64,000 nt of DNA from the NCBI GenBank assembly GCA_003342895.1, contig PTFA01000031.1:6428678-6492677 (forward strand), given 5' to 3'. Under the pieces are notes generated by a model, which saw nothing but the letters and a program-made list of their open reading frames with translations, was not told where the DNA came from and did no database searches. The DNA is from Casuarius casuarius (taxonomy: Eukaryota; Chordata; Aves; Casuariiformes; Casuariidae). Positions 49,721 through 63,605 of the stretch are shown here, piece after piece. Positions within the stretch are counted from its first letter, which is position 1; every line of letters begins with the position of its first letter. The position numbers were made by a program, and so were the translations under genes.

Positions 49721-52447
49721 TTTTCCGAGCTACTTATGGATTACAACTCCCCCAAATTAGTTATTTTTGTTAATTGCCAGGGTGGAGGTGTGCCCATGGT
49801 TGTCCATATACAGAAGGTTTTCACATCTAAAGAGCAAGGCACAAGCACAATGAAGACTGAGTTCCTTGGAGGGCACTCTGAGATTATACTGACAGTATCC
49901 CTTTTAAGTTCACCGTTAGTTAAAATAGCTACTGTACAGTACCACTGTACATACACTGTTTTCATATTAACCTATGAGAAAATAAAAAGTATTGTTCTCT
50001 TTTAACCATCAGACAGTTCATAATGCCAGCTCTTATCATGACATCTTACTCTTTATGATAAAATTAGTTGATCAGTTAATTGCTGAACTGGGATATTTTT
50101 TTTCTTCCTTCTTAGAAAGCTCACATTTTTCCAGTAAAGAAACTGAACTTGCTAAAGGGCTTGGCCTCCACAGTTAAAATGTATTTGATCCTGCTGAAGT
50201 CAAGAGACTTAAATGAATGCAACTGATGACAATTTAGCTCTGTGTTTTAGTGAACTAGAAAATTGGCTTGCAGGTAGCATTTATAGAAACAGAAGCATCA
50301 GCCATGTTTCCATATTCTTAGTGATTCATTTCCTTACAATGATTAAGAACAACAGCTAAAATGCACCTATCATATACTTAATATATATAGTTAAAGACAC
50401 CCAAATCTCTTTATATTTTCTGTTATTCATAATAACAGAGCAAAAAAGAGAAATTTCTGATTATTACGTCTCTGACTAATCCAAATGCAGAAATGACACT
50501 AAGATCGTGATATGAGGGCAGGCTGAGGCTGAGCAGGTGGACAGCTTCACTTTGAAATCAGTGTCTATCTACTGACGTAGAATCTAGCAATTCTCTTACC
50601 CTTGCCTTTAAATTTAAGATATAAGAGTCCAGTCCTGCAAACGCTTCCTGGAAAGTGCTGAGGGCAAACAGAATGTAAGCAGTGTTACATGGGCCGATAG
50701 CTCTTCATAATATGCCTGTGAAAATGAAAATTTGATTTAGAGTCCTCTACCAGTACTATATCAAATTAATCAGGTGATCTAGACATATTATTCCAATGGA
50801 TTAGATCTCCTTGCTACAGCGGTCTTGGGGAGCTCTGGTATTATGATTCTTATTGCCATTCAAAGGAAAATAAAAATCATGCCATCTTTGTGAATACAAT
50901 AATTAAATTAATGACAACCATTAGTATAGCATATATGTTAATACATATAACTTTATTATTGTGATTGTAAGAAATCCCAGGCTACTGGCAGTGAAGGCCA
51001 CGCCCTGTGTCATTTAAAAGATCATCTCCCTAAATTTGCTGTAGGATCTTGGATTTGACCTACAGCTTCATGTCTCTAGGGATTACTCATCACCCTATAT
51101 TTAGCCAGACAGATGGACACTTACAAGCCCTGACTTTTTACCAAGCAGCAGCGTGTAATTACAAAGATTGCACATACCAACAGTCTGGTGAGTCAACCAG
51201 CCTTGAATTTGCAGGAGGGAGTTTTGAGTGCCAAACTTGTGATTCTTTGAAGGGGGCAATTTTCAAAGGGAAAATTCTTAACATATTACGGAAATTCAGC
51301 TCCTTAACAAGTCCAAGTTGATCACTCGGAAACAGAGGCATCCAGAATTACTATTCACTTAGGCTCCCAATTTTGAAGATACATACCTTTCATTTCTTGT
51401 TTAGTTGCTATAATTGCATTAATTTGCAACAAATGTAGTTTAATTTTGGGAATATAGTTTAATTTCACTGGATAATCCTGTTTTGTAGGCAGATGTGTGC
51501 TCTAAGCAATACATGCTGAATATCATAAAGATGAGTGTTACATTACACATTTCTTATCAATATTTATCTATATTGTGGTGAGATCTGCAGTACTGTTTAT
51601 ATACCAAGGAACGTTTGTAAAAACAATTAATAAAAAGACAGCCCTTATTTAAAAGAGCTAAGCAGACAGATGGATTCTGTAATTTTATCCAACAATAGGG
51701 GAAGATTCTTCCTTCCTCCCCTCTTTCACTGCAACCTGTGGAATTACTGGATTTTATATTGTGTGTGGAATAAACAAGGGGTACTTCAGCCCAGCTCAAT
51801 CTATAGTTTCACTCAGTGAGATATTCATAGTAGCGGATTTTTAAACATACAATGTATGTCCACACTTGGCTTATGTTTTCTGTGGAGAACTTGTAAAGGG
51901 AAAACTACTGGAAAACTACCCTGGCTTTATATCTTCAGCTCTTACAATGCACATCTTTGGTGCCAAGTGCCTCACGTGAGTGGCGATTGTGAACCATTTC
52001 TGGAGCACAGATATAAACAAGCAGGCTTCTAGGTGGAGCTGATCTGACTATGAGTTATAGGTATTATAACCAACTTTTCTTCTAAACCAATACCCCATCC
52101 CTCCAGAAATCTTAATAGGCTTTTGAGAGCCTCCATTTAAAGCTGGCTGCATAAAATGATCCTTTGATGAAAAGGGATTGAAACAAGGGTTAAAGTAGAC
52201 ATTGAAAGGTTATTGTAGAGGGCACATTGTTCATACAATCCTCCTTTAATATGTGTGGTGTGCACCTGCGATAAGATGATTCATTAGATAAGGCCTCACT
52301 TTGACAAGCTCCATCGTTCAACCCTCGGGGTAGTGATGGAACAATTCTGCACCCACCCAGTAAATATAACAAGGTCAGCATTTTTTTTCTGGGACTTGGA
52401 TGGGGATAGTGAAGCTCAGGATGCATCTTTGTTTATGTGTTATGTTT

Positions 52448-52470
52448 AAAAAAAAAAACAAAAAAAAAAA
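52448..52470. repeat. Interrupted A-rich tract
   Basis: A-run of 23 positions broken by one C, about 1.2 kb downstream, in transcription sense, of the Ala-tract exon. Simple sequence only. Confidence 0.9.
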
Positions 52471-53694
52471 GGAGGACAGTCTCTAAAGTGATGCCTTTTA
52501 TTTTATTAATGGGCCAAAATTGAAAATACAGTCCCTGTTCCAATTAAATAACCTGGTAATAGAAAATTACCAAAAAAAAATGTTCATGTTTTTTCACCAT
52601 ACACATTAAGAGTAGAAACTAAACTTCAGATTCACATACAACCCAAGCCGTGTTATTTCAAAAAATGCTTACGACGGCCTAACATCCACATAAGCACTTT
52701 GGATATTACTGTATACCTAATTTGTAGGATTTATAATAATGTCATATATGTTACTCAGTTACCGTTTCCAGCCTTAAGCTACATTAATAGATTGGTTACA
52801 GTGACTTTACATGAAACAAGCAGTTATGTTAATTTTATTCCTGGTAACTGGAATAAAGAATGACAGTGGCCATAGTTCTGAAAGGTACTTAAGTATGTTG
52901 CATCAGTGGAGTTATTTACATATATAAATTCAGGCATGCATCTTTCTGCATCTTATTAAGACCAGAACTGAAACAGTTTATAACAAACGAACAGCTCCCC
53001 AAATATAGATAATGCACAACTTCTGTTTTACACATATCATAAACCTTGTTCAAATTTCTATTCAGAATTTTTTTTAAAAAACAAAAGTCTCCCAAATTTG
53101 CATTACAGCCTGTCAGATTCATTGCAAATTACTAATTTTGGTTAAATCAGCAAATGCTTAAGTCACCCGATTAAATCCATCGGGGATACCTCATTACAGA
53201 TTAAGCTTTGTTCCCTTACTTAGAAAATTTAATACCTTTTTATAAATGTCTCACAGTGAAGTAATAAATAAATGCTACAGCTTGCAAGAAAAAAAAGGAA
53301 AAAGAAAAAGGAAACAGGGAAAAGTATAGTCTTAACAGTACAATAGCACATTTATATAGTTCTCCATTATTAGGCCATTATCTATGGAAGAAGTGCGAGA
53401 GTCAGTAATGACCTACACACATTTAAAATACCATATTATTACGTTACTGTGATCTCTGTGAAAGGCTGGATTAAAAAAAAAACCCAAACCCACTTCTGGC
53501 TTGAGAGCACTTTGTAGCACCTCCTAACTTCTTCCCAGTTCTCAGACTTCCCATTTCTTACCTTGTCCGCCGAATCAATATTTATTTATCTCCAATACGT
53601 GCACTTTCAAATTGCTGTCAGACAAGCGGAACTCATTTTTGTCCCAGGATCAGCCTGCCATCAAAATTCACTGTTTTGCCCATCTTCGACTCAC

Positions 53695-53841
53695 CTGTCC
53701 TTGTGCATTAGTGACGAGCTGACCTGTGACCCCCTGGAGGCTGGAGAGCGCGTTGCCAAAGGCCTGCGAGCTGGCTATGGAGCCCATGGCTGCCGCCGCT
53801 GCAGCCGCTGCTGCTTGACTTGCTAGGGGATTATTAACCAG
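53695..53841 (-). CDS. POU6F2: POU6F2 internal exon: Ala tract and first TNAQGQ motif
   Basis: This 147-bp exon (49 codons, phase 0 at both ends) begins LVNNPLASQ, continues with nine consecutive Ala, then MGSIASSQAFGNALSSLQ and GVTGQLVTNAQGQ. The acceptor is strong: a long T-rich tract ending in CAG just upstream (53842 and above). The donor is CAG followed by GTGAGT, close to consensus. The Ala run uses mixed GCA, GCG, GCT and GCC codons, so it is not a pure triplet repeat. This is part of the low-complexity N-terminal region before the DNA-binding domain, thought to act in transcriptional regulation; no enzymatic motif is expected. The exon is more GC- and CpG-rich than its flanks. From memory the human protein has MSS where this one has MGS. 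The plus-strand open frame over the same bases is antisense to this exon. Confidence 0.94.
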
Positions 53842-56614
53842 CTGAAAAAAAAAAGAAAGAAAAGATCATGGTAAAGCCACCGATAAACACAGGAATGCAA
53901 AGTGCTAACTGGCAAAGATAAAGGCATTTGTGCTAACAAGGAGGAAAACTCTGGCTGCTCCCAGAGCTTGAGTAGTTTTGAGAGGTTCTTATTTCCGAGG
54001 CACCGGTCTCTTTCACGATGAATGGATTTAAAAAACCCAGAGGAAATTCCATACAAATACTGAAGAACAAAACTCTCTTTTTCCCTGGTGTTCTTTGCTT
54101 TGGGGAGGAAGGGGAGTTACGCCTGTCTTGTGTCTTCTGGTCTAACAGCCTAATGCCACAGGTGTAGCCGCTTAATGCTGCTGTTAACAGAATTCAGTGA
54201 AAGATTAGCATGTGATTTGAACAGGATTGGGACATTTCCTTGGGAATACACTTCAGAACAGAGACTATTTAGCTAATGACCCCAGAAATGAGAAAAACCT
54301 GCAGCTCCTTCCAGTTTATATTGTCGAACAATTGGTCTCAACATCTAGGTAAATCACAGCTTGGAACTCAACCCTATGATTAACTTCAGCAGAAATCAAC
54401 TGAAGATTCAAAATTTTCCTTTGCAAAATATGACAGAAAGGTCCTAAGAAACTTGCTGTTTCTCATCTGTGAATGACTAATTTCTGGCTCACATAAAATT
54501 TTCAGGCAGGGAGTCTTAACATGCACTTTAGGGTGTTCTAACTATGTACTTCATATACAGCCTTGAGCCCACACGTGGCTTTCACCTTAGGGGACTATCT
54601 GAATCCCACAGAGGAGCGCTCACATCAACACTTGGCTTTATAAAACACGTGAAATAGTTGTTCCCCTGTCAGAATCAAGTGTCCTCTGGGAGATGCCTTG
54701 TTCACCGGATTATTGTGAAGTTTATATTTCCTCATCCTCTTCTGAGAGTGAAGAAACTCTGAACCATGTGCACAGAGATGACGGCAGAGGAAAAAGCCAG
54801 GAACTGCCACTGAGACAGCTGCCCCAGTAACAATCACAGAAACTGAGTTCAACAGAGTGACAACATAGTTTAGTATGGCTTGGCCCCCTCAAAATCACTG
54901 CATATAGCAGGGCTCGCAAAATGCATAGTAGCATGGGCAGAAGTTTGATAGAGCAAAGAAGTCTGGGGCAGCAAAGACACTTTTTCTTATGTTTATGTAA
55001 AAATGCTGAAGCTAACTCAAAAAAGGTTGACATTAGAGCTGAAATTAAAAGGAGTTTTAAGTCCTGAGATGATAAGTGAATTTTCAATCCTGTGGAAATG
55101 GGGAGTCACAGACACCAGTAAAGGATATGCTCCACAGACAGGCTCCACTTCAAAATAGGTTATAAAAAATTAATCAGTGATTAGTAGATGTTTTAAGCAT
55201 GTTACAGATATGAGTAGTGTGTATGTTATAGATGTTTAGAAGCCCATCAGTAGAAGATGTCAGATATGGTTATAATCTATGCTTATAAGAAACCTACTTG
55301 TCTGTTGCACATTACGAAATCCACAACAATTGATTGGTCATACATTAAAACATCTATTAATCATTTATTAGCCCTTCATGAAGTATTTATAAATGGAACC
55401 TTGATATAAAGTGTTGCCTAAAGGGGTGCCTTGGGCACATCCAGTCCCTCTAGAAATTGTAAAGTAGATAACTAAATAAAGATTAGTAGCAATGCTGGGC
55501 AGAAAACATGACATTGTTGGAGGAAATATTTTGATTTGCAAAGAATTGTTATAGGAGTCTCCAAAACCAGTCTGCTGCACCTCATGGCAAGAAAACCAAG
55601 CACGTATAAAACACAAAGGGTGAAACTGCAATGACTGCCGGGTCAGTCTTTATTAGCAGTGAAAAGCATAGAGATGTGCCTCATGAATAAGGTGAAGATC
55701 TGTCCCTGAATGTACAGCGTACACAATTCCCCTGACTGCGCAAGGTGCCAGCACCAAATGTAGGTGCATCTACTCCTCAGTGACTTCAGGGGTATTGCCT
55801 GAGCACAGCAGTATAATGTCAAATAACAAATTTGGATAAATTCATCAGTTTGCTGTTCAAAACAGTGTAATATAAGTCACTTCTTTAATGTTCAGATTAG
55901 AAGCTGGTAAACTCTGCCCTTCGCTGCAACCCTTCATGGGCAACACTGGGACTTCTGCAATCACCTTGTAGCTGTAAACAGAGAGAAGATGATGGCTGCA
56001 GCAAAAGTATATGGTTTTTAGAAAAGGCCCTCAACTGTGTTGTCTTCAACTGTCTTATTAGGCACCCACAAATTACCACATCTGTTATTTAGCATCTAAT
56101 TGTAGGTATAAATAATAATTTTGCACAGCTATCTGACACCAGCTAACAAAATAAACCAGCTGCTATAGTATATGGCCTCAGTTGCATGTAGGAACAGTTA
56201 TTTGGGGAAAATAAGTAAGCTCGTGAATCTGAAAACTACCAAGGGTTAAAGCCTTCTGAAAATCAGACTATCATCTCCTAGAATCTCTGTTCTATTTTTC
56301 TTGCTCCAGTTTTCAAAAACTGTACATTTTCAAATACAACAATAAAATCTAATTAAAACAAACCCTGGAGACACTCAGGATTGCTTTTAGTTGCATCACA
56401 GAGATAAACTACTTATTAAAAATGATGGCAGAGGCTATGATATGCATAGGTACCCTGGGTAGTACCAGTTCCAGGAGAAATCACGCTGAATGGGCCAACT
56501 CATAGAGTAAGATACTACCAAATGCATATAAACACATCCCTGTCTGCCCATAAGTCTGATTAAAAAAGAGAAGATACATCTTTCTCTGAACGCTGTGGGA
56601 AGCTGTTGTGAGCC

Positions 56615-56760
56615 GTTGATTGCAAATTACATTCTGCTAAATTAACCCCTTTTATATCAAGATGCAAATTGGGAATGGAGAAATGCATTTTATTTCATTA
56701 TTTCTGGACCACAAGATAACTTCCCTTCTGGCAAGGGATAACTTCCTTGCCATTATTTTA
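56615..56760. promoter_or_regulatory. Paired octamer-like sites and short direct repeat
   Basis: A perfect POU octamer ATGCAAAT at 56662-56669 lies about 40 bp from a near-octamer 'gattgcaaattac' starting at 56619. Then a 10-bp direct repeat 'gataacttcc' occurs twice around 56714-56750. Octamers occur by chance every few tens of kb, so function is speculative. Confidence 0.2.
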
Positions 56761-59700
56761 AAAATAGTATCTTTGACTTGAGAGATTAATGTCATTTCTT
56801 AGTGCAGGCTGGACACCAGAAAACACTTATTAGAAATATTAGGACTGTATTGTGAAAGATCTCACAAAGGCTTCTTCCCCTTTGGTTTCTATATTTAAAT
56901 AATGATTTAATTTGGAAGGCTGAGACCTTTGGAGCTGTCAGTTCTACTGCCCAAATTTCTGCTCCTGGTCAAAACACCAACCACAGCAGCAGGTAATAGC
57001 GATCTTAGTTTAAAGTGACAGGCCTACCCTCTCAAGAACGCCTCTGTTAATGACACGATTATTTGGAGGAGCAAATTTTATCAGGAAGAATCTTGTAATA
57101 ACTGAGTAGCTTCAGTAAATTTTTCTGACTTCCCAAAGCTGAACTTTTACGGGAAAAGTATATGAAACTGGTTCTGCTCTAACTCAGTGTACAGCAGGAG
57201 CCATTCCACTGAAGGGAACAGAATTCACACAAATAAAAAGATCCCGTAAAAAAAAAGGGGGATGAAAGAGGCACTACTTTCAAGATCCTAAAACTGGGAC
57301 AAGTGAAGTGAGAGTTTTGGGCTTAGGAAATAGTCTTCTGGAAGCACAATTCAAGGAAAAGGATGGTGGAATCAATGTTGCAAGGAGCTCTTGAGAGCCA
57401 CAAATACTTTTTATTGTGGCAGAGTATTTTCTTCCTCCTTTTTCCAAAGCCAGCTTAGTATCTACGTGAACTTATTGTGAGAAACTCATCAAGCATTCAC
57501 ATATATGTTGAATACAACATCAGATTTGATAGCATACGTAACAATTTTACTTTTCTCTTCGAAGTGCTTATCATACTGAACTTTGGTTCCACTGACCTGG
57601 CAATCAAAGAACCAGTTTTATTCATTGCAGTATCACCCACTCACTTTTTCTTAACAAACGTTAAGAAAAAACAAAACAGATGGTGTGACTGATGAAATGC
57701 AAGGCCAAGATATTTCAGGATGCCAGACCATCATATGAAAAATTGGGCCTGCTTAGCGTAACCTGAAAGGTAAGGTCATTTTATGTAATGCTGGTATAAG
57801 CAGAAACTTAGATCCTGTGGGTTTTTCAAAGGATTTTTGGGAAAGGCTAAGGAATGAAGATACTTTAACTGAAGATAGCAATGAAGAAGGAAGTAGCATA
57901 CTGTGGAGTAACAGTAACTTTTTTTTTTCAAAAACGTTTCTGTATTTTTCAGGATGGTTTTTAAGATTCTCATATTTCTGGATACTTCCTAGAGATGAAA
58001 TTAGTGTAGAAAAGCAATTTGCTTGATTAATCACTGACAGATCCTCAGTCTCTTACCTTCTCAGACAATCCTTTCTGTAGGGAGCTACACACAATATCCA
58101 GCTACTGAGGAGTTTTTCCTAAATAAATGCTTTTCAAGGGAAACCAACAAAATCCTTTGATTTAAATAACCTTAAAATTTAGAAGAATTCAGCAATGGCT
58201 CTCAATCAGAAACACGACACTTTTTTTTTCTGTTCAGACTGTGGAGAAAATGAATATAGAAAAGAAATTTTCATTAGAATAACATTTGCTTTTGTAGGAG
58301 TCCTTAATTGAGAATCTATGTGAATTTTATCTGTGTTTAGATTATGAGCAGAGTGGCCCATTAAAATCTATTCAGTTTTATTTCCATTTTTTCACAGCAA
58401 GTTACGAGATAGATTCTGCATAGTAGTCATCTGAATTGAAGGAAAAAAAGAGTGTTTTAAACAGGGCACAGACTTCTGAGGATACTCTGGTGCCATCTTC
58501 ATTACTGTGATCAGCATTACCATCCATATCCAGTAACAGCAGACTATACGTAACAATAACAGTACAAAAATATCTTTAATTCCTTGAAGACATAGGAGCA
58601 GAGCATCCCAGTCTAGACACCCATACACTTGGAAGTCTGTACTGGCTCTTCTGGCAAATTCATTACATGGTATTGATGCTTATTTTCCCAGTCATCTTCA
58701 ATATGCATATATATCTTGTACCAACTGATAGCTCCCTGGACCTACATGAAATCTCAAAAATCTTGACGGAATTTAACAAGAACACTGGAAAGACTTTTCC
58801 ACTTCATCCTTGGAAAACACCTAGCTACCACAGGGATGAGCTCTGAATAAATGTTTATAATAATCAACAATAGGAGGACTACTTAGCATTTATATAGAAT
58901 TTTACAGTCAAAATTTTCAACTATGGGTGCCTGAGCTCTGGCTGTTTAATTTACCTTTAGGGTCTTAAGCAAAAGTAGTTCAGTTTTTCAAGAAACCTGT
59001 GAAAAGGCAGAGCCCAAGAAGACCAAGAGAGTGAATCAATGATAGGTAACATAAAACAAAACAAATTAATTACATACAAGAAGATACTGTAATCAAACAC
59101 TATGGGAACCCTATATATTTCAGATTTCAGCAAGGGACATTTTTTATATTTTTCCCCTCCCCCCAACATCTTTTCTAGGCTTATATAATTGGATAATTAC
59201 AACATTTAACTTGTATAAATGAACAATAGGGTAGAATGTCTAATAAAATGGCTGTCACCCAGCCTAATCATGCATAGCTTTGAAAATATGCCCCAGCAGG
59301 CAAATGTTTGAAGCAAATCCCAAATTCTGAAAAAAAAAAAAAAGAATCTGTCAACAACTGTTATTTGTACAGTGCCTGGATATGATCAACCTACAACTAT
59401 ACAACCTAGCTACAGTATTCAGACCCATCCAATAATATGTAGATATTTCAAAATTGCATAGAAGTGTATTTGCAAATGGTTGTACCTGGTAAGAGTTCTA
59501 AATAGGCAAATTAGACAGACATTTTAGCATATGCACATATGTCAGATATTGATGTGCAGAATAGAGCGTAGAGATGAGGATATTGGAGTATCTGAAAGCA
59601 CAGACTTGCCAGGGACACTTAAAATATCTGGTTCTCACAGATACTTAATCTGCTTATTATATACATTTATTGTGGCTGAGATATTTGCTGTCTAAATCTA

Positions 59701-60879
59701 TGCTGAATTTTCTATCACGAATAAGTATTGATAGCGGTATCACTGATGCAACATGACTTGATTCAATGCAAAGCGACACGACCTGAGGTGATGGGAAGCA
59801 CACAGCTCTCTTGTACGCCCTGATATGACATGGACAGAGGAGGATGCACAAAATTTCTCACAGTGTCTTTATAAACAAAGTGCTGCTGGTCAAATTGGAA
59901 CCTGTCTAAAAACTACGATGATTACAATTTACATGAGCAAAAAAGCCATATTATAATATAGCCATGGCAAAGCAAATAAACAACAAATATAATTCCCAGA
60001 TCTCCAAGACCAAACTATTAGAGATATGAATAACAATGAAGACATTAGGACACAGAAAACGAGCGAGTGGAAACCACCCTAGCCATTTTCATTTCTGCTC
60101 CATTAGTGAAGAAGAGAAAAGAGAGGAAAAGAAACTAGGAGAAAGGAATCCTGTTTGGGTCTAATCCTGCCAGATAAGGTAAATGGAAGTTGTCAGCATA
60201 TCTCAGGTTGGGCCTTATATGCTTACCAAACAGAAGAGGAGAAAAGGGAAGGGCAATTTATAGACCCAGGTATATGCATAGACAGGCAAATGAGAAGGTA
60301 TTACAAAAATATGTAATGTGTAATAGAGCTGATTGACTCCTTTAAAAGCTGCTGAGTACTTGTAGGTGACCCACTGACTGCCCACAGACTCTAGTCCTTT
60401 GGGTTCCCAAATGTCCACATTTATCACATTTATTTATAAGTATGAAATGTTCCAGATCAGTATCTGCTGACATAAACTGTTCCAGACCCTTTTGAATTAA
60501 ACAGAGCCATTTTGGTTTAGTCTGGTTAGCTGCCTGACCCTTTCAGTTTACATGCTCTTTAAAACATCCATGATTGTATATTTTATGCATGATGTAAACA
60601 CGCTGTAAATATAAGGAACTTAACTCATCTGACTTGATGAAATTTTACATCAGTACCAATCCTAAAAGGTATATGGTACTCATGAGAGGGGAATGAGTAC
60701 TGAAAAAAGTATCTTAATTCTCTAATTTTATAAAGTAGCTCCCATGTGTGCTAAGAATGTAAGCAAAGAGGATCTTTTGAACTCTCCAGGAGAGGCTGAA
60801 ACTCAGCTCATTTCAGGTTGATTAGTTCCTTCGTTCCTGTGTTTGTCTATTTTAGAATGATTTATCTAGCTTCTGAAAG

Positions 60880-61150
60880 ATGCTTTCCCCACAAGAAAAA
60901 TGGTTACTTCAGGGCTCCCTTGCTGCTAAAAAAATGAACTCTTATCAAAAGGAAATTGCCATCTGTCTCCTCGGATAAGAGCCAGCACTTGGGGTCTCAG
61001 TGATCCAGCAGCTGTAGGAAGGGTGTCAACTGAGAGACACGACAAATTAATCTCCTTAATCTAAAACATTTATTTGCCTTTAATTTGAATGTGTGAATGC
61101 CATGTGCACATGTAAATGTGACCATTAACATATATAAAGGATAATGAACC
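60880..61150. promoter_or_regulatory. Possible noncoding regulatory stretch
   Basis: Repeat-free region with 'gacaaattaatctccttaat' followed by ctaaaacatttatttgcc, giving clustered TTAATC and TAATTT words of the kind bound by bicoid-class and other homeodomain factors. Weak evidence. Confidence 0.2.
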
Positions 61151-63527
61151 AATAAATGTTACAGATGCAATGTGAGGTCTCACCATGAAAATATGACCCT
61201 TCATGTCTGGGTATTTGAGTAAACCTTTCTGAAACAGTCTTGTTTTACAGTATATGCAATCTTAGTATACATGCCTGGAACTATTTATCTGAATATTCAT
61301 TTTAAAAAAACAGACTTTTAGGTATAGGCCTTCTCTTTTTCCCCTGGAAGAATAAATCCTGTTTAATGCTTAGGAACACATTTTTGACTGAGAACATATT
61401 TAAGGCTTCTTTAAAATTCTAAGCCAGCTGCTCTGCCAAGACCCTCATTTTTGAAGCTGGAAATGGTTCTGGATTCTTCCATTTATTTATAATGTAATAA
61501 CATCACAGAAAAGGTCGGCTTCCATGTGAGCTAGCAGCAAATCTCTCATTGACTTCAACATGAACAAGATCAAATCTGAAGCTAAAATTATGGGGAATAT
61601 TCTCCTTTTGTCTGCCTTCAGCTCCAAACTTTGGCTACTAGATTCACCAACTTTCACAAGATTTTCTGCAAGCCAAATACAAAGTTCAAGAACATTACAG
61701 ATGCCTTCTGAGGGCAGTGGAAAGACTGCAGGCAAAGATACAGGTCAGGCCAAAATCCAGATCTGATTCTGAATCCAGGTATCAAGAAAGCTGGAAGGAT
61801 TTAGAGGACAGTTACTCCTGTGTCGAAATGACATGAACACTCCAATTGGTGTGTTTTAAAAGTTCTCTATTTTCCAATTTTGCATGGAGAACATATAAGA
61901 TGTCAAATCGGTTGAGACTGAGTTTTGCTTAGACATTTGGGGTTTTCAGAAAATCTCGGTATACAAACTGAGATTTGGGAAGTGTGAACAAACAAAGCTG
62001 AAGGAAGAGTTTCACTCAAAAATCTAGCAATCAAAATCACAATTCTAATAAAGTTAATATAAGGGGTGAGCGATTACCACTGAAAACAAGTAACCGGAGC
62101 CAAAGCCTGTGTGTGGGGAGAGGGCAAGTAAAAAAGGCTGCAGGTGGTTCCTAAGCCCGACCCTGTTCGCATTTGCCTGGCTGCACTGCTTTATTACAGT
62201 TCTGATCGTCCACTGATGGATTGGGAATATGACTTTGTTCAGCTCTCAGCTGTCTGCATATCAGTGGGGGGTTACTGCTGCTGCTCCTTCGCTAAAGCTA
62301 GAGTGATGAACGCTGGTGAGCCCGTGTCCCCCCTCTGCAGAGGAACTGCCTCCTAGCACCGGCACTACGTGAGCATATTGCAGCTCAGATGGTAGCAACC
62401 TCCTGCCAAATTCACTTTGGGAAGCTTTAATTTGGCTCTAAACACACAAGAGGCCACTACCTGACACAGGGTGGATTACACCGCTTTAAAGCCACTGTTT
62501 CTACATATATACGCACATTATGTTCACCTCTTTACCTGCAGTCCTGCTCTGTACATAAAGCTACATATAACGTGGTAGCAACTACGCGTTCAACATGCCA
62601 AAACTGGTGCCCTCAATGTAACTCCCACAGAAGAAGAAAGGCAGAAGTGTTAATATTGTAATGTAGCCACACATGGGAAATTTCCACAGAGACCCCTCCC
62701 TCCTCCCAGGCACTTCCATCTGATTCGGTGTCAGCAAGAAACCTGCTCCCAAAATGAGCTGTAAGTCCTGGCGCAGGAGCGGCGCTGCCGGAGCTCTTAC
62801 GCAGGCTGCCTGGGGGTGGGCTGGCCACAGGATCAGCTATGTAATTCCAGCTGGAATTTTGTCAATGTTCTTCTGAGAGGTGTAGAGAATACATTTACCA
62901 GTTTTTCTAGTATTACTGGTTACCTTGGAAGGTTAGTTTTCTCCCCCACCTTTCCTGCGACTCCTCTGTGGATTTGGGAGAGTTTTTCCTTTTTTTTGCC
63001 ACGCTATGCTCTCCTTCTGCTTTTCCCTATTTGATTCCTTTTCTCTGATCTCTTATCTCCAGTCTCAGCGACGTTGTTCAAGTCATTCTGGATCCGATCA
63101 CAATAGGTTTTCCATGTGGGAGTTCACAGAGAGCTGCAACAGCAGCACTACATCTACTGCATCTGTAATGCTGCCATCTTAATTCCTAATCAATTCCAAA
63201 GCTGTATTTGAAACGCACATATTTCACCTCTGCACAATCAAAATAACATCAGGTTGCCACCAGCAAATGAAACCGGGAAATATAATTAAAAACATATAGG
63301 CTAGCAACGTATTGTTTCTGAGGTCTTTGCAATTGCCACTGTGCTAGGCACTATAAATTGATGGCAAGAGGGTATATGAAACTGAGATCCTCTTATAACA
63401 AAAGCATAGCTCCATATTGCTTGCGGTAACAGAAGAACTGCTGTTAGCTGAATGTGAGTGATGACTGCAAGTATAAACTGAGGAATTTTTTTGCTGCGAG
63501 GATCAATTGCAAACAGGTTAAAATCTA

Positions 63528-63605
63528 AGGCTGAGATCCTGCAAACACTGCTTAAAGTTAAGACTGCGTGTAAGTCTTAATACAATCCTGAGTAAATTTG
63601 CGAGT
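63528..63605. repeat. Diverged hairpin-type repeat (gatcctgcaaacact family)
   Basis: Reads 'gagatcctgcaaacactgct' then taaagttaagactgcgtgtaag. The block gatcctgcaaacac is, as I recall, the terminus of a common palindromic sauropsid repeat. Only one arm is well preserved. Confidence 0.3.

Larger units (their letters stand above)
21614..53694 (-). other. POU6F2: 32-kb intron between the Ala-tract exon and the IIGTIPLM exon
   Basis: A 32,081-bp intron with donor GTGAGT and acceptor TCTCCAG on the minus strand. It carries (A)32 at 22380-22411, MIR relics near 22972-23090 and 32920-33090, an L2/MIR-like tail near 34235-34360, AT palindromic repeats at 31416-31471, (T)70 at 43302-43371, an unassigned stretch at 44150-45620, a hairpin-type repeat at 47270-47375 and one undetermined base at 48155. 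Three segments (30780-31010, 38340-38530, 49170-49720) look like candidate regulatory elements. I see no coding exon in it. Long introns in developmental transcription-factor genes often carry enhancers, but that is inference here. Confidence 0.85.

Noticed and set aside
53563..53826. Plus-strand open frame with a Cys/Arg-rich C-terminus
   Set aside because: It is antisense to the POU6F2 Ala-tract exon; the GC-rich coding strand explains the open frame.
62613..62828. Minus-strand frame with PPPGSLRKSSGSAAPAPG
   Set aside because: Composition is suggestive but no convincing acceptor and donor pair frames it, and it does not match the expected Gln/Pro-rich upstream POU6F2 exon.
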